From positions 4,774,001-4,838,000 of the forward strand of contig OZ252227.1 of assembly GCA_965249175.1 (NCBI GenBank): DNA of 64,000 nt. The letters run 5' to 3'. A program made the translations under genes and the position numbers. Positions 43,645-52,447 of the stretch are shown piece by piece. The stretch is from CAZYFH01 sp965249175 (GTDB lineage Bacteria; Acidobacteriota; Vicinamibacteria; Vicinamibacterales; UBA8438). Position 1 is the stretch's first letter. Every line of letters starts with the position of its first letter. The notes beneath the pieces were generated by a model. It saw only the letters and a program-made list of their open reading frames with translations. It had not been told where the DNA came from and made no database searches.

Positions 43645-46600
43645 ATGGATACACCGCGCGAGGGGATCGGCCGGCGCACTGTGCTCAAGGTGCTGGGCAG
43701 CGCAGGGCCGGCGGCCGCCGTCGCGGCCTGCTCACCCGTGGCGCCCGAGAAGATCATCCCTTACGTCATCCCGCCCGAGGACGTCATCCCCGGCGTCGCC
43801 ACGTGGTACGCCACGGTGTGCGGCGAGTGCCCCGCCGGCTGCGGCGCACGTGTGCGGACTCGCGAGGGGCGCGCGGTCAAGGTGGAAGGCAACCCCGAGC
43901 ACCCCGTCAATCGAGGCGCGCTCTGCGTGCGCGGACAGGCCTCGCTGCAAGGGTTGTACAACCCGGACCGGCTACGGGGCCCACTCCAGCGCCGAACCGC
44001 GAACGCGGCGACGGGGCAGGACGCCGGCGGCACCGGACGCCGTGGTGGGAGTCGGTTGGAGCCGGTCGGCTGGGATGTGGCGCAGCAAGCCTTGATTGAC
44101 CGCATTGCGGCGTTGCGCCAGAACGGTCGGGCGGATCGCATCGTGATCGTGACGCCGCTGATGACGGGCGCGCTCGACACGCTCGTCGATCACTGGGCCG
44201 GCGCCGTTGGAGGCGCGCGGCGCCTGCGCTACGAGCCATTCGCCTACGAGGCTCTTCGCGCCGCCAATCGGCTGACCTTTGGTCGCGACACGATTCCGTC
44301 TCACGATCTGGCGGCCGCCGACCTGGTGGTGTCGTTCGGCGCGGACTTCCTCGAGACCTGGCTGTCGACGGTGGGACACACGCGCGCCCACGCGGAACGA
44401 CGCCGTGCGCAGACCGACCCGCCGTCGCGCTTCGTGCAGATCGAGCCTCGCCTGTCACTGACCGGATCCCAGGCCGACGATTGGATCGGGATCGAGCCTG
44501 GCGTCGAGGGCCTGATCGCCGCATCGATGGTCCACACCATCGTTGCCGAGCAACGCGTGTTGGTCGACGGCCTCGCTAGCGAGGACCTCGATCGAATCGC
44601 AGGACTCGTTGACGGGCTGTCGGCCGCAGAGGTGGCGGGACGCACCGGAGTTCCGGCCGACACGCTCGTCGAGCTGGCACGGGCCTTCTCCGACCCGGAC
44701 GCCGGCGCCGGGCGGTCCCTGGCCCTCGGGGGCGGCGTCTCCGCCTCGGGGCGGGACGCGGCCGCGGCCCAGGTCAGCATCAACCTGCTCAACTACGTTG
44801 CGGGCAACGTCGGCCGCACCGTTCGCTTCGCGCCGCACGCGGGCTGGTCCCAGGCCGGCACGTATCGGGATATGCGCGAGCTGGGCGCCGCCATGCAGAC
44901 CGGCGAGGTCGAGCTGGCCATCCTGCACAACGTCAATCCGGTGTACACGATGCCCGGCGGTGATGCGTTCGCCGAGGCGCTCGACCAGGTACCGTTCGTC
45001 GTCGCCACCTCACATTTCCCCGATGAAACGACGGCCCGCGCCGACCTCGTGCTGCCGACACACACCCCGCTCGAGTCGTGGGGCGATGACCATATCGCGA
45101 CCGGACTGCACGGGCTGATGCAGCCGGTCATGCGCCCGCTGTACGACACGCGGCACCTGGGCGACGTGCTGCTCGAGACCGGGCGCGCGGTCACCGGAGA
45201 CGATGCGACCGCGACGCTCCCCTCCGGCGATTTCTATCGCGTGTTGCGAGACGGGTGGCGGGCGATCATGCCCGCGCCCGACGATACCGACGACGATGAA
45301 CCCGACTTCGAAGCGTTCTGGGCCGCATCACTCCGGCGCGGCGGCTACTGGTACACGGTCGCGCCAGACGTGGTCACGCTCGATCCGCGCCTCGGCGATG
45401 TCCGCCTCGACACACGCAACGCCGACAGCGCGCGAGCGCTAACGCTGGTCGTGTATCCGTCGCTCCACTTCTACGACGGTCGGGGTGCGAATCGACCGTG
45501 GCTCCAGGAGATTCCCGACCCGCAGCTGAAGACGACGTGGAGCAACGGGGTCGAAATGACCCCCGCCACGGCGGCCGGCATCGGCGCCGACGAAGGACAG
45601 CTCGTGACGCTCGAGTCCGATCACGGATCGGTCGACGCAACGGTGCTCCTGAATCCCCAGATGCGCAGCGGCGTCGTCGCCATCCCGATCGGCCAAGGAC
45701 ACACGGACTACGGGCGTTACGCGAGCGGACGGGGAATCAATCCGCTCACGCTCCTCGACCCCGTGCCCGACACCGTGGCGGGGAGCGTACGCTGGGCCGG
45801 CACCCGGGTCGACGCGACACCCCGCGATGTCCGCCGACCGATCCCCCGACTGCAGTCGACATTCGACCAGCACGACCGTGAGATCGCGCAGTCGGTCTCG
45901 GCGGCGGCACTCGCGGCCGGCGACGTGCACCCGGAGGAGCCTCACGTCAGCCTCCACCCGGACCATCCGCATCCGGATCACCGGTGGGGCATGGCGATCG
46001 ATCTCGATACGTGCACCGGCTGCAATGCCTGTGTGGCCGCCTGCTACGCAGAGAACAACATCCCGATCATGGGCGCCGACCAGATGCGGCGCGGCCGGAC
46101 CATGTCGTGGCTACGCATCGAGCGCTTTTCCGACCCGGTCGAGCCGTCGGGCGGTCTGGTACACCCGGATACCCGGTTCCTCCCGATGCTCTGCCAGCAC
46201 TGCGACCATGCTCCGTGCGAGACGGTGTGTCCGGTCTTCGCGACGTATCACACGGAGGAGGGGCTGAACGCCCAGGTCTACAACCGATGCGTCGGCACCC
46301 GTTATTGCGCGAACAACTGCCCGTACAAGGTGCGACGCTTCAACTGGTTCGAGGCCGAGTTCCCCGAGCCGCTGAACCTGCAGCTGAACCCTGACGTCAC
46401 GGCGCGGAGCGCCGGTGTCATGGAGAAGTGCACGTTCTGCGTGCAGCGGATTCAGGGCGGCCGAGAGGAGGCGCGCGATGCCGCGCGTCCCATGCGCGAC
46501 GGCGACGTCACGCCGGCCTGCGCCCAGACGTGCCCGGCGGAGGCAATCGTCTTCGGCGACCTCAACGACCCGGACAGCCGGGTCTCTCGCCTCTCGAGCA

Positions 46601-46686
46601 ACGACCGGGCGTATCACGTCCTCGACGAAGTGAACACGCGACCGGCGATCGCCTACCTGAAGAAAGTGACGCGTGGGTCAGCATGA
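43645..46686 (+). CDS. actB: Alternative complex III subunit ActB, fused Mo-like and Fe-S protein
   Basis: 1013-aa periplasmic-face subunit with a twin-arginine signal (RRTVLKVLG). Residues ~45-740 are homologous to molybdopterin oxidoreductases; an N-terminal cluster motif CGECPAGC … ALCVRG is kept. Residues ~780-1013 are a four-cluster ferredoxin unit: CTGCNACVAAC, CQHCDHAPCETVCP, CVGTRYCANNCP and CTFCVQ … CAQTCP. In characterised complexes the B1 part binds no molybdenum cofactor. The ATG at 43645 is chosen as it opens the Tat signal. The stop overlaps actC by 4 bp. Confidence 0.95.
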   Translation: MDTPREGIGRRTVLKVLGSAGPAAAVAACSPVAPEKIIPYVIPPEDVIPGVATWYATVCGECPAGCGARVRTREGRAVKVEGNPEHPVNRGALCVRGQASLQGLYNPDRLRGPLQRRTANAATGQDAGGTGRRGGSRLEPVGWDVAQQALIDRIAALRQNGRADRIVIVTPLMTGALDTLVDHWAGAVGGARRLRYEPFAYEALRAANRLTFGRDTIPSHDLAAADLVVSFGADFLETWLSTVGHTRAHAERRRAQTDPPSRFVQIEPRLSLTGSQADDWIGIEPGVEGLIAASMVHTIVAEQRVLVDGLASEDLDRIAGLVDGLSAAEVAGRTGVPADTLVELARAFSDPDAGAGRSLALGGGVSASGRDAAAAQVSINLLNYVAGNVGRTVRFAPHAGWSQAGTYRDMRELGAAMQTGEVELAILHNVNPVYTMPGGDAFAEALDQVPFVVATSHFPDETTARADLVLPTHTPLESWGDDHIATGLHGLMQPVMRPLYDTRHLGDVLLETGRAVTGDDATATLPSGDFYRVLRDGWRAIMPAPDDTDDDEPDFEAFWAASLRRGGYWYTVAPDVVTLDPRLGDVRLDTRNADSARALTLVVYPSLHFYDGRGANRPWLQEIPDPQLKTTWSNGVEMTPATAAGIGADEGQLVTLESDHGSVDATVLLNPQMRSGVVAIPIGQGHTDYGRYASGRGINPLTLLDPVPDTVAGSVRWAGTRVDATPRDVRRPIPRLQSTFDQHDREIAQSVSAAALAAGDVHPEEPHVSLHPDHPHPDHRWGMAIDLDTCTGCNACVAACYAENNIPIMGADQMRRGRTMSWLRIERFSDPVEPSGGLVHPDTRFLPMLCQHCDHAPCETVCPVFATYHTEEGLNAQVYNRCVGTRYCANNCPYKVRRFNWFEAEFPEPLNLQLNPDVTARSAGVMEKCTFCVQRIQGGREEARDAARPMRDGDVTPACAQTCPAEAIVFGDLNDPDSRVSRLSSNDRAYHVLDEVNTRPAIAYLKKVTRGSA

Positions 46687-48017
46687 GCTACACGAAGATC
46701 AACGCTGACATTCTCCGGACGCTGCAGCCGCCTGGTCCCGTGTACTTCGGGTCGCTTGCGCTGATGCTCGCCGTCCTCGGGTTCGGCGTCTACGCCTTCA
46801 CCGAGCAGTGGCGCACGGGTCTCGGCGTCGCCGGGTACGAGCACCCGATCTTCTGGGGCATCTACATCACCAACTTCGTCTTCTGGGTCGGCATCGCACA
46901 TTCGGGCACGTTGATTTCCGCCGTCCTGTTCCTGTTTCGTGCGAAATGGCGCACGGCCGTGGCGCGCGCGTCCGAAGCCATGACGGTGTTCGCCGTCATG
47001 ACCGCCGCGCTCTTTCCGATCATCCACATCGGCCGGCCGTGGTTCTTCTACTGGATGCTCCCCTACCCGAACGAGCGCCAACTCTGGATCAACTTCCGAT
47101 CGCCGCTCATCTGGGACGTGTTCGCGATCACCACGTATCTCACGGTCAGTGCGATGTTTCTCTTTCTCGGACTCATCCCCGACAACGCGGCGGCCCGTGA
47201 CCGGTGCACCGACTGGCGCAAGCCGATCTACCGGGTCCTCGCGCTTGGCTGGCGCGGGTCGACACGACAGTGGATTCACTACGCCGCCCTGTACGGCTTC
47301 TTCGCCGCGCTGGCGACGCCGCTCGTGGTCTCGGTCCACAGCGTCGTGTCGTGGGACTTCGCCGTGTCGATCCTGCCGGGGTGGCACAGCACGATCTTCG
47401 CGCCGTATTTCGTCGCCGGGGCGATCTTCTCCGGGCTTGCCATGGTGATCACGCTGCTCATCCCGCTCCGCCGCCTCCTGAAACTGGAGGAGTACATCAC
47501 CATCCACCACTTCGAAAACCTCGCAAAGCTGATCATTGTCACGTCGCTCATCGTCGGCTACGCCTACATCACGGAGTTCTTCATCGCGTGGTATAGCGGG
47601 AGCACGTTCGAGCGGGGGACCTTCTTCGATCGCGCCTTCGGCCAGTATTGGCCGTTCACCTGGATGATGATCACCTGCAACGTCTTTGTCCCGCTCCTGC
47701 TGTTCTGGAAGCGCATCCGGACCAACCTCGTCTGGTTGTTCGTCATCTCGATCTTCGTGAACATCGGGATGTGGCTGGAGCGGTTCGTGATCATCGTCAC
47801 ATCGCTCTCGCACGACTACGACCCAGCCAACTGGGCGGCGGGCGTGTACCAGCCCACCTGGGTCGAGCTGGCCATCACCGCGGGTAGCTTTGGCTTGTTC
47901 TTCCTCCTTTTCCTCCTGTTCGTCAAGAACTTCCCGGCGGTGTCTTTGACCGAAATGAAAGAGACCGCGCATGTGCCGGCCGAGGCCGACCCGGCCGAGG
48001 CGTGGCCGGAGGTGTGA
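46683..48017 (+). CDS. actC: Alternative complex III subunit ActC, NrfD-like quinol-binding
   Basis: 444-aa integral membrane protein of the NrfD/PsrC family with about ten transmembrane helices. It is thought to hold the quinol site (GIYITNFVFWVGIAHSGTL in helix 2; PIIHIGRPWFFYWMLPYP). Its start overlaps the actB stop (ATGA). It pairs with ActF, a second NrfD-type subunit, as in known alternative complex III. Confidence 0.94.
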   Translation: MSYTKINADILRTLQPPGPVYFGSLALMLAVLGFGVYAFTEQWRTGLGVAGYEHPIFWGIYITNFVFWVGIAHSGTLISAVLFLFRAKWRTAVARASEAMTVFAVMTAALFPIIHIGRPWFFYWMLPYPNERQLWINFRSPLIWDVFAITTYLTVSAMFLFLGLIPDNAAARDRCTDWRKPIYRVLALGWRGSTRQWIHYAALYGFFAALATPLVVSVHSVVSWDFAVSILPGWHSTIFAPYFVAGAIFSGLAMVITLLIPLRRLLKLEEYITIHHFENLAKLIIVTSLIVGYAYITEFFIAWYSGSTFERGTFFDRAFGQYWPFTWMMITCNVFVPLLLFWKRIRTNLVWLFVISIFVNIGMWLERFVIIVTSLSHDYDPANWAAGVYQPTWVELAITAGSFGLFFLLFLLFVKNFPAVSLTEMKETAHVPAEADPAEAWPEV

Positions 48018-48019
48018 CG

Positions 48020-48526
48020 ATGCCTAGCCGCACGATGCTCGGGGTGTTCGACGACGGGACGCAGGCCGCTCGCGCCATCGACGGGTTGCGAGACTGTGGC
48101 GTCGATGCCGTGACCGCGTACGGGCCGGCGCCCCATCACGACATCGATCGGGCGGAACGCGCCTCGGTCAGTCCCGTGCGGCTGTTCACCCTGGTCGGCG
48201 GTCTGCTCGGGTGCGCCACCGGATTCGCGTTGCCGATCTACTCGGTCTACGACTGGCCCCTCATCACAGGCGGCAAGCCGCTCATCTCGATCCCGCCGTT
48301 CGTCGTGATCGCGTTCGAGCTGACGATCCTGTTCGGCGCCATCAGCGGCATGATTGGCTTTCTCCTGCTCGCGGGCCTTCCGCGGTTCAGCAAGCCCGCC
48401 CTCCACGACCCGCGCTTCTCGAACGACACGTTTGGCGTGCTCGTGCGGTGCGACGAACGACGGCAGGCCGAGGCCCGTGCCGCGCTGGAGCACGCGGGCG
48501 CCACGGAGATCACGTCCGATGCGTAG
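48020..48526 (+). CDS. actD: Alternative complex III subunit ActD (DUF3341)
   Basis: 168-aa membrane protein with two transmembrane helices (LFTLVGGLLGCATGFALPIY and IAFELTILFGAISGMIGFLL) after an N-terminal soluble beta-alpha domain (GVFDDGTQAARAIDGLR). This is the DUF3341 architecture of ActD. ATG 48020 lies 2 bp after the actC stop. The end overlaps actE by 8 bp. Confidence 0.93.
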   Translation: MPSRTMLGVFDDGTQAARAIDGLRDCGVDAVTAYGPAPHHDIDRAERASVSPVRLFTLVGGLLGCATGFALPIYSVYDWPLITGGKPLISIPPFVVIAFELTILFGAISGMIGFLLLAGLPRFSKPALHDPRFSNDTFGVLVRCDERRQAEARAALEHAGATEITSDA

Positions 48527-49013
48527 GGCGCTGACGACCGGGGTGCTGCTGGTGGTCGCAAGCGCCGCCGTACCGGCACTGACCTGGATTCGCGACATGT
48601 GGACAGGACCGGTCGTCCTCCCGCAGACCGACGCACGGACACCTCCCGACAACGTCTTGAGCGTCGACGGTCCGCGCATCATGAACCGGCGCGAGGCCCG
48701 GACGGAGCTGACCAACCCGCTGGTGGGCACGGCCGAGGTCAACGCCGACGGCGCCAGCCTCTACGACGCCTACTGCGCCCTCTGCCACGGTGCGGGCGGA
48801 ACGGGGGACGGACAGCTCGCGTCGTTCTATCGCCGCATGCCCGACCTCACCGCGCCACACGTCGGCAACTACCCGGATGGGTTCGTCTACAGCATCATTC
48901 GCGAGGGCGGCCGGACAATGCCGCGCTTCGCCGATGCGCTCAGCGTCGACGAGCGGTGGGCGCTCGTCCACTACCTCCGCACGCTGTCGCCGCCGGGAGT
49001 GGATCGACCGTGA
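48519..49013 (+). CDS. actE: Alternative complex III subunit ActE, monohaem cytochrome c
   Basis: 164-aa cytochrome c anchored by an N-terminal hydrophobic segment (LLVVASAAVPALTWI). It has one haem site CALCHGAGG and a likely Met axial ligand in GGRTMPRFAD, typical of class I c-type domains. The start lies inside the end of actD and the stop overlaps actF (GTGA), showing tight translational coupling. Confidence 0.93.
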   Translation: MRRALTTGVLLVVASAAVPALTWIRDMWTGPVVLPQTDARTPPDNVLSVDGPRIMNRREARTELTNPLVGTAEVNADGASLYDAYCALCHGAGGTGDGQLASFYRRMPDLTAPHVGNYPDGFVYSIIREGGRTMPRFADALSVDERWALVHYLRTLSPPGVDRP

Positions 49014-50224
49014 CCGGCGTCCGTGTGCCCGCTGGCGTCCGACGCGGTTGCCTGGCGCTCGGGGTCATCGGGGCACTGGCCTTCCTGTACGGACTCCTCC
49101 TCGGGAATGGCGGTCGGGCGTGGCAGGCCCTGCTGGTCAACTTTCTCTTCTTCGCCGGCCTGGCGCAGGCGGGTGTCGTGCTGTCGGCCATCCTGCACGC
49201 AACGTCCGCGCGCTGGGGGCGGCCCCTCAAACGCACAGCCGAAGCGACGGCCGCCTTTCTGCCCGTGGCCTTCCTGCTCCTCATCGTCCTGCTGATCGGC
49301 GTGTCCGCGTGGGCGCCCTGGGTGCACGAACCCGTCGACACCAAGGCCGCCTGGCTCAACGTGCCGTTCTTCGTGACCCGCCAGCTCGTGGCGTTCGTTC
49401 TATTGGCCGGGATCAGCCTCTTGTATGTCTACCGCTCGCTCCGGCCGGACATCGGCATGCTCCACGAGTCGGGCGAGCGGGCCGCGGAGGGGCTGTCGCA
49501 GCGCGTCATCAGGGGATGGCAGGGGATCGACGTGGAACGCGCGCGAAGTCAGCGGTCACAAGATCGCCTGGCGCCGGCGGTCCTGCTCGCGTACGGATGG
49601 GTGTTCACGCTTGTGGCCTTTGACTTCGTCATGGCGCTCGACCCGCATTGGTTCTCGTCGCTGATGGGTGGGTACTACTTCATCGGCAACCTGTTCGTCG
49701 GCCTCGCGTTCCTTGCCGTCGTCGTGGCTGGATGGCCTGCGCATCTCGGCATCGAGCGCCACGTCGGGCGTGACCAGCGCCACGATCTCGGCAAGCTGCT
49801 GTTTGGATTCTGCATCCTCTGGGCCTATATGTTCTTTGCGCAGTATCTCGTCATCTGGTACGGCGACCTGCCGGAGGAAACCGCGTTCATCGCGCATCGC
49901 ATGAGCGGTGCGTGGGCCCCGCTGACGTGGACGGTCTTCGCGATGGCGTTCGCCGTCCCGTTCGTCGTGCTGCTGAGCCGCGCGGTCAAGCGGCACCCGT
50001 CGGGATTGATGGCTGTCGCCGCGGTCGCGCTGATCGGGATGTGGCTCGAGCGGTTCATCCTCGTTGCGCCCTCGCTCTGGCACGGTGACGGCGTGCCGCT
50101 CGGGATCCCGGAGATCCTGATCACGATGGGCGTGCTCGGCTTGTTTGCGTTCTGCTACACGGGGTTCCTGCAGATCTTCCCGGCGCTACCGGTGTCCGAT
50201 CCCCGCCTTGCACGCGCCGACTGA
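49010..50224 (+). CDS. actF: Alternative complex III subunit ActF, NrfD-like
   Basis: 404-aa polytopic membrane subunit with about ten helices, related to ActC. Conserved segments include LLVNFLFFAGLAQAGVVLSA, AFDFVMALDPHWFSSLMGGY and MWLERFILVAPSL. The GTG at 49010 overlaps the actE stop; a second GTG at 49022 is possible. It closes the operon: a G/C hairpin follows, and no cytochrome oxidase genes come next, unlike many act clusters. Confidence 0.94.
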   Translation: MTGVRVPAGVRRGCLALGVIGALAFLYGLLLGNGGRAWQALLVNFLFFAGLAQAGVVLSAILHATSARWGRPLKRTAEATAAFLPVAFLLLIVLLIGVSAWAPWVHEPVDTKAAWLNVPFFVTRQLVAFVLLAGISLLYVYRSLRPDIGMLHESGERAAEGLSQRVIRGWQGIDVERARSQRSQDRLAPAVLLAYGWVFTLVAFDFVMALDPHWFSSLMGGYYFIGNLFVGLAFLAVVVAGWPAHLGIERHVGRDQRHDLGKLLFGFCILWAYMFFAQYLVIWYGDLPEETAFIAHRMSGAWAPLTWTVFAMAFAVPFVVLLSRAVKRHPSGLMAVAAVALIGMWLERFILVAPSLWHGDGVPLGIPEILITMGVLGLFAFCYTGFLQIFPALPVSDPRLARAD

Positions 50225-50237
50225 GGCGCGCCGCTGG

Positions 50238-50258
50238 GCGTGGGCAGGCCGCCCACGC
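50238..50258 (+). terminator. Terminator-like hairpin after actF
   Basis: gcgtgggc (50238-50245) pairs with gcccacgc (50251-50258) around a 5-nt loop, 13 bp after the actF stop. No T-tract is seen. It lies between convergent actF and the DUF4097 gene. Confidence 0.5.
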
Positions 50259-50329
50259 GAGGGGACGCACGGATCAGCGACGATCTACGCTGTGGCCGGC
50301 GCGGAGCACGCTTCTGAGAGAAGATTCGG

Positions 50330-51310
50330 TCAGCGCGCGTCCGCGGACGCCAGGGTGATGGATCCGCTGCGGCTGGTGAGCACGACGGGAGGACCGCCGG
50401 CGGCGATAGACCCGGCCACCCGGCCGTTGGTGGTTTCCCCTCGCACCGCGAGATTTTCGGTTCGCACCGAGCCCGAACCGGAGACCGCCTCGACGCTGAA
50501 TGCCGCGCTCGCGTCGAACTCGGCCTCAATCGCGCTTGAACCAGTGGTCACCCGCCACGGCCCGCTCGGGTTGCCGGAGATTCGGACTCGGCCGCTCCGT
50601 GTGACGGCCACGAATCCGCCGTGCAACCCGTCGACCGTGATGGCGCTCGATCCGGTCTCGACGTCTGCATCGCCCTCGTTGTCGAACGACGCGGTCACCC
50701 GACCGCTCTCGGTCCGGACATACAGACCCGCACCAAGGCGCGTCGCGGTGATCCCGCTGCTCGAGGTCCTGACGCTGAGCGGACCGGCGCCGTCAACGGA
50801 CACCGCGCCGGACCCCGTCTCGACCCGCGTCTCACCGAGATTCGCCAGCGTGATGGCACCAGATTGCGTCCGGACCGACACGGCGCCGCGCACGCCCTCG
50901 ATGCGGGTCTCGCCTGATTCGCTCCGCGTCACGACCTCGGTACCGGCGGGCACTTGGACGTCGTAGACCATCGTCACCGCCCGTCGGGTTCGCTCGTCGC
51001 TCGGCGTCCGGAGACGAACCGTGTCACCGGTCCGTGTCATCGGCGGGTCTTCGGCCGTTGCCCGGGCAAGCGCCACGGCGTTCCGGGGCACGTTCCAGCC
51101 AACACGGACCGACACACGACCTACGACAACGATCGCGCGGGTCGTGCCGGTACGCACCGTAATCTTGCCCCGCTCGGTCGTGACCTCCAGCCGGGTCGCG
51201 GCCGTCGCCGGGAACGACTGCTCGAAGGCGAACGACTGCGCGGCAGCCTGGGATCCGTGAGCCAGGATTCCGGCAAGCAGCGCGGACACCGCGACACGGG
51301 GGACGCTCAT
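50330..51310 (-). CDS. DUF4097 family beta-helix protein, exported
   Basis: 326-aa protein with a signal peptide (LLAGILAHGSQAAAQ). From residue ~130 it is built of repeats of the form V-x-T-x-S-G-x-I/V at ~20-residue spacing (TQSGAITLANLGETRVETGS), the parallel beta-helix of the DUF4097 family. No catalytic residue is evident; such proteins are thought to sit in the envelope. It diverges from the cytochrome c'-like gene. Confidence 0.8.
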   Translation of the reverse strand: MSVPRVAVSALLAGILAHGSQAAAQSFAFEQSFPATAATRLEVTTERGKITVRTGTTRAIVVVGRVSVRVGWNVPRNAVALARATAEDPPMTRTGDTVRLRTPSDERTRRAVTMVYDVQVPAGTEVVTRSESGETRIEGVRGAVSVRTQSGAITLANLGETRVETGSGAVSVDGAGPLSVRTSSSGITATRLGAGLYVRTESGRVTASFDNEGDADVETGSSAITVDGLHGGFVAVTRSGRVRISGNPSGPWRVTTGSSAIEAEFDASAAFSVEAVSGSGSVRTENLAVRGETTNGRVAGSIAAGGPPVVLTSRSGSITLASADAR

Positions 51311-51386
51311 GTGGAAAGGGTTCGACTATACACCCGCAGTGCATGCCGCACCTGCTGCCGCGTCCCACCGCATACAATGCGGGACC

Positions 51387-51986
51387 GTGACCACGCGCCC
51401 ATCGGAATACCGCTCCGCACGCCTCTTCGTCGCGGTCGCCTGTCTCGTCGCGGCAACGGTCTCCTGCTCGCGGGGTGCGAAAGCACCGACTGCCGACTTC
51501 CGACCCACCGCCACCGTCGAGGACATCATGCGACTCATGATCGATCCAGCGGCCGATGCCATCTGGGACGCGGTGGTCACGGACGTCACCACCGACGGCG
51601 TCGTAGAGATGCGCCCCGAGACCGCGGAGGAGTGGGCTGCGCTCGGCCGGCATGGCGTGACGCTGGTGGAAGCGTCGAACCTGCTGCTGATCGAGGGTCG
51701 GGCGATTGCCGCGCCCGGGTCACGCTCGGAATTACCGGGAATCGATCTTCATCCCGACGCCATCGGGACATTGGTCGCTGACGACCGCAACGGCTGGACG
51801 GGGCTCGCGCATGGGCTACACGACGCCGGACTCTCGGTGCTCGCTGCGGTGCACGCGCGTGACGCGGACGCGCTCCTGGTGTCCGGGACCGACCTGGACA
51901 TGGCGTGCGAGAGCTGCCACGCCCGTTTCTGGTATCCCGGCTACGGCGACCCGCGGCCCGACGCGTCGGGGGACCAGCCGGACTGA
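51387..51986 (+). CDS. Cytochrome c'-like lipoprotein, monohaem
   Basis: 199-aa protein with a signal and lipobox (VAATVSC). Residues ~40-190 are helical, and one CxxCH (ACESCHARFWYP) lies close to the C-terminus, the place where cytochromes c' bind haem. GTG 51387 was chosen as it begins the signal peptide and TACAAT lies at 51373-51378. It may carry electrons or bind small gases at the membrane. A physical link with the act operon is not shown; it is 1.2 kb away. Confidence 0.7.
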   Translation: MTTRPSEYRSARLFVAVACLVAATVSCSRGAKAPTADFRPTATVEDIMRLMIDPAADAIWDAVVTDVTTDGVVEMRPETAEEWAALGRHGVTLVEASNLLLIEGRAIAAPGSRSELPGIDLHPDAIGTLVADDRNGWTGLAHGLHDAGLSVLAAVHARDADALLVSGTDLDMACESCHARFWYPGYGDPRPDASGDQPD

Positions 51987-52012
51987 CCTGGCAGCCCGTG
52001 GTGAACGTCTCG

Positions 52013-52402
52013 CTAGGGCCGAAGCGGGCTACCGTCGGCCTGCGTGAGCTCCGCGCAGCACATGCCGAAGGTGCCCGGCGCGCGGGACGGCTGACCGACG
52101 ACCTTGATCTGGTCGCCGGCCTTGATGGTATCCGGCGTCCACCCGCGTCGGCTCATCATGACCGAGGCACCCATCTCGATCTCCCAAGCCACCGTATCGC
52201 CGTTCTCGCCGGGCGCGTCGACGTAGAGGAACGAATGAGGGTTGCGGAAGACGAAACGGGTCACGGTCCCCACCGCCTCGACACTCTTGCTGTTGTCGTA
52301 GAAGGGCCCGCTGGCATGGTGCGCACTCGCCGGTCCATCCATCAACACGATCGCTACCATCACGACGACCGCGGTGGCCGCGATCCAGAGCATTACTTTC
52401 AC
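52013..52402 (-). CDS. DUF6152 family exported protein
   Basis: 129-aa protein with a signal helix (LWIAATAVVVMVAIVLM) ending at AHHA, then the family's pattern EAVGTVTRFVFRNPHSFLYV and a small beta-barrel. DUF6152 proteins are common in Acidobacteriota and Proteobacteria and their role is unknown. The His-rich start of the mature protein (SAHHAS) could bind metal; that is speculation. It follows its minus-strand neighbour by 45 bp, consistent with one operon. Confidence 0.75.
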   Translation of the reverse strand: MKVMLWIAATAVVVMVAIVLMDGPASAHHASGPFYDNSKSVEAVGTVTRFVFRNPHSFLYVDAPGENGDTVAWEIEMGASVMMSRRGWTPDTIKAGDQIKVVGQPSRAPGTFGMCCAELTQADGSPLRP

Positions 52403-52447
52403 GGCGTCATCCTCCTACAGACCCGGTCCTTCCGGCGTTGCCGCCGC

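Noticed and set aside
46653..47972. A minus-strand frame of about 440 codons opposite actC.
   Set aside because: Its composition (Arg/Asp/Glu-rich, no hydrophobic core) is that of an antisense shadow of a membrane protein.
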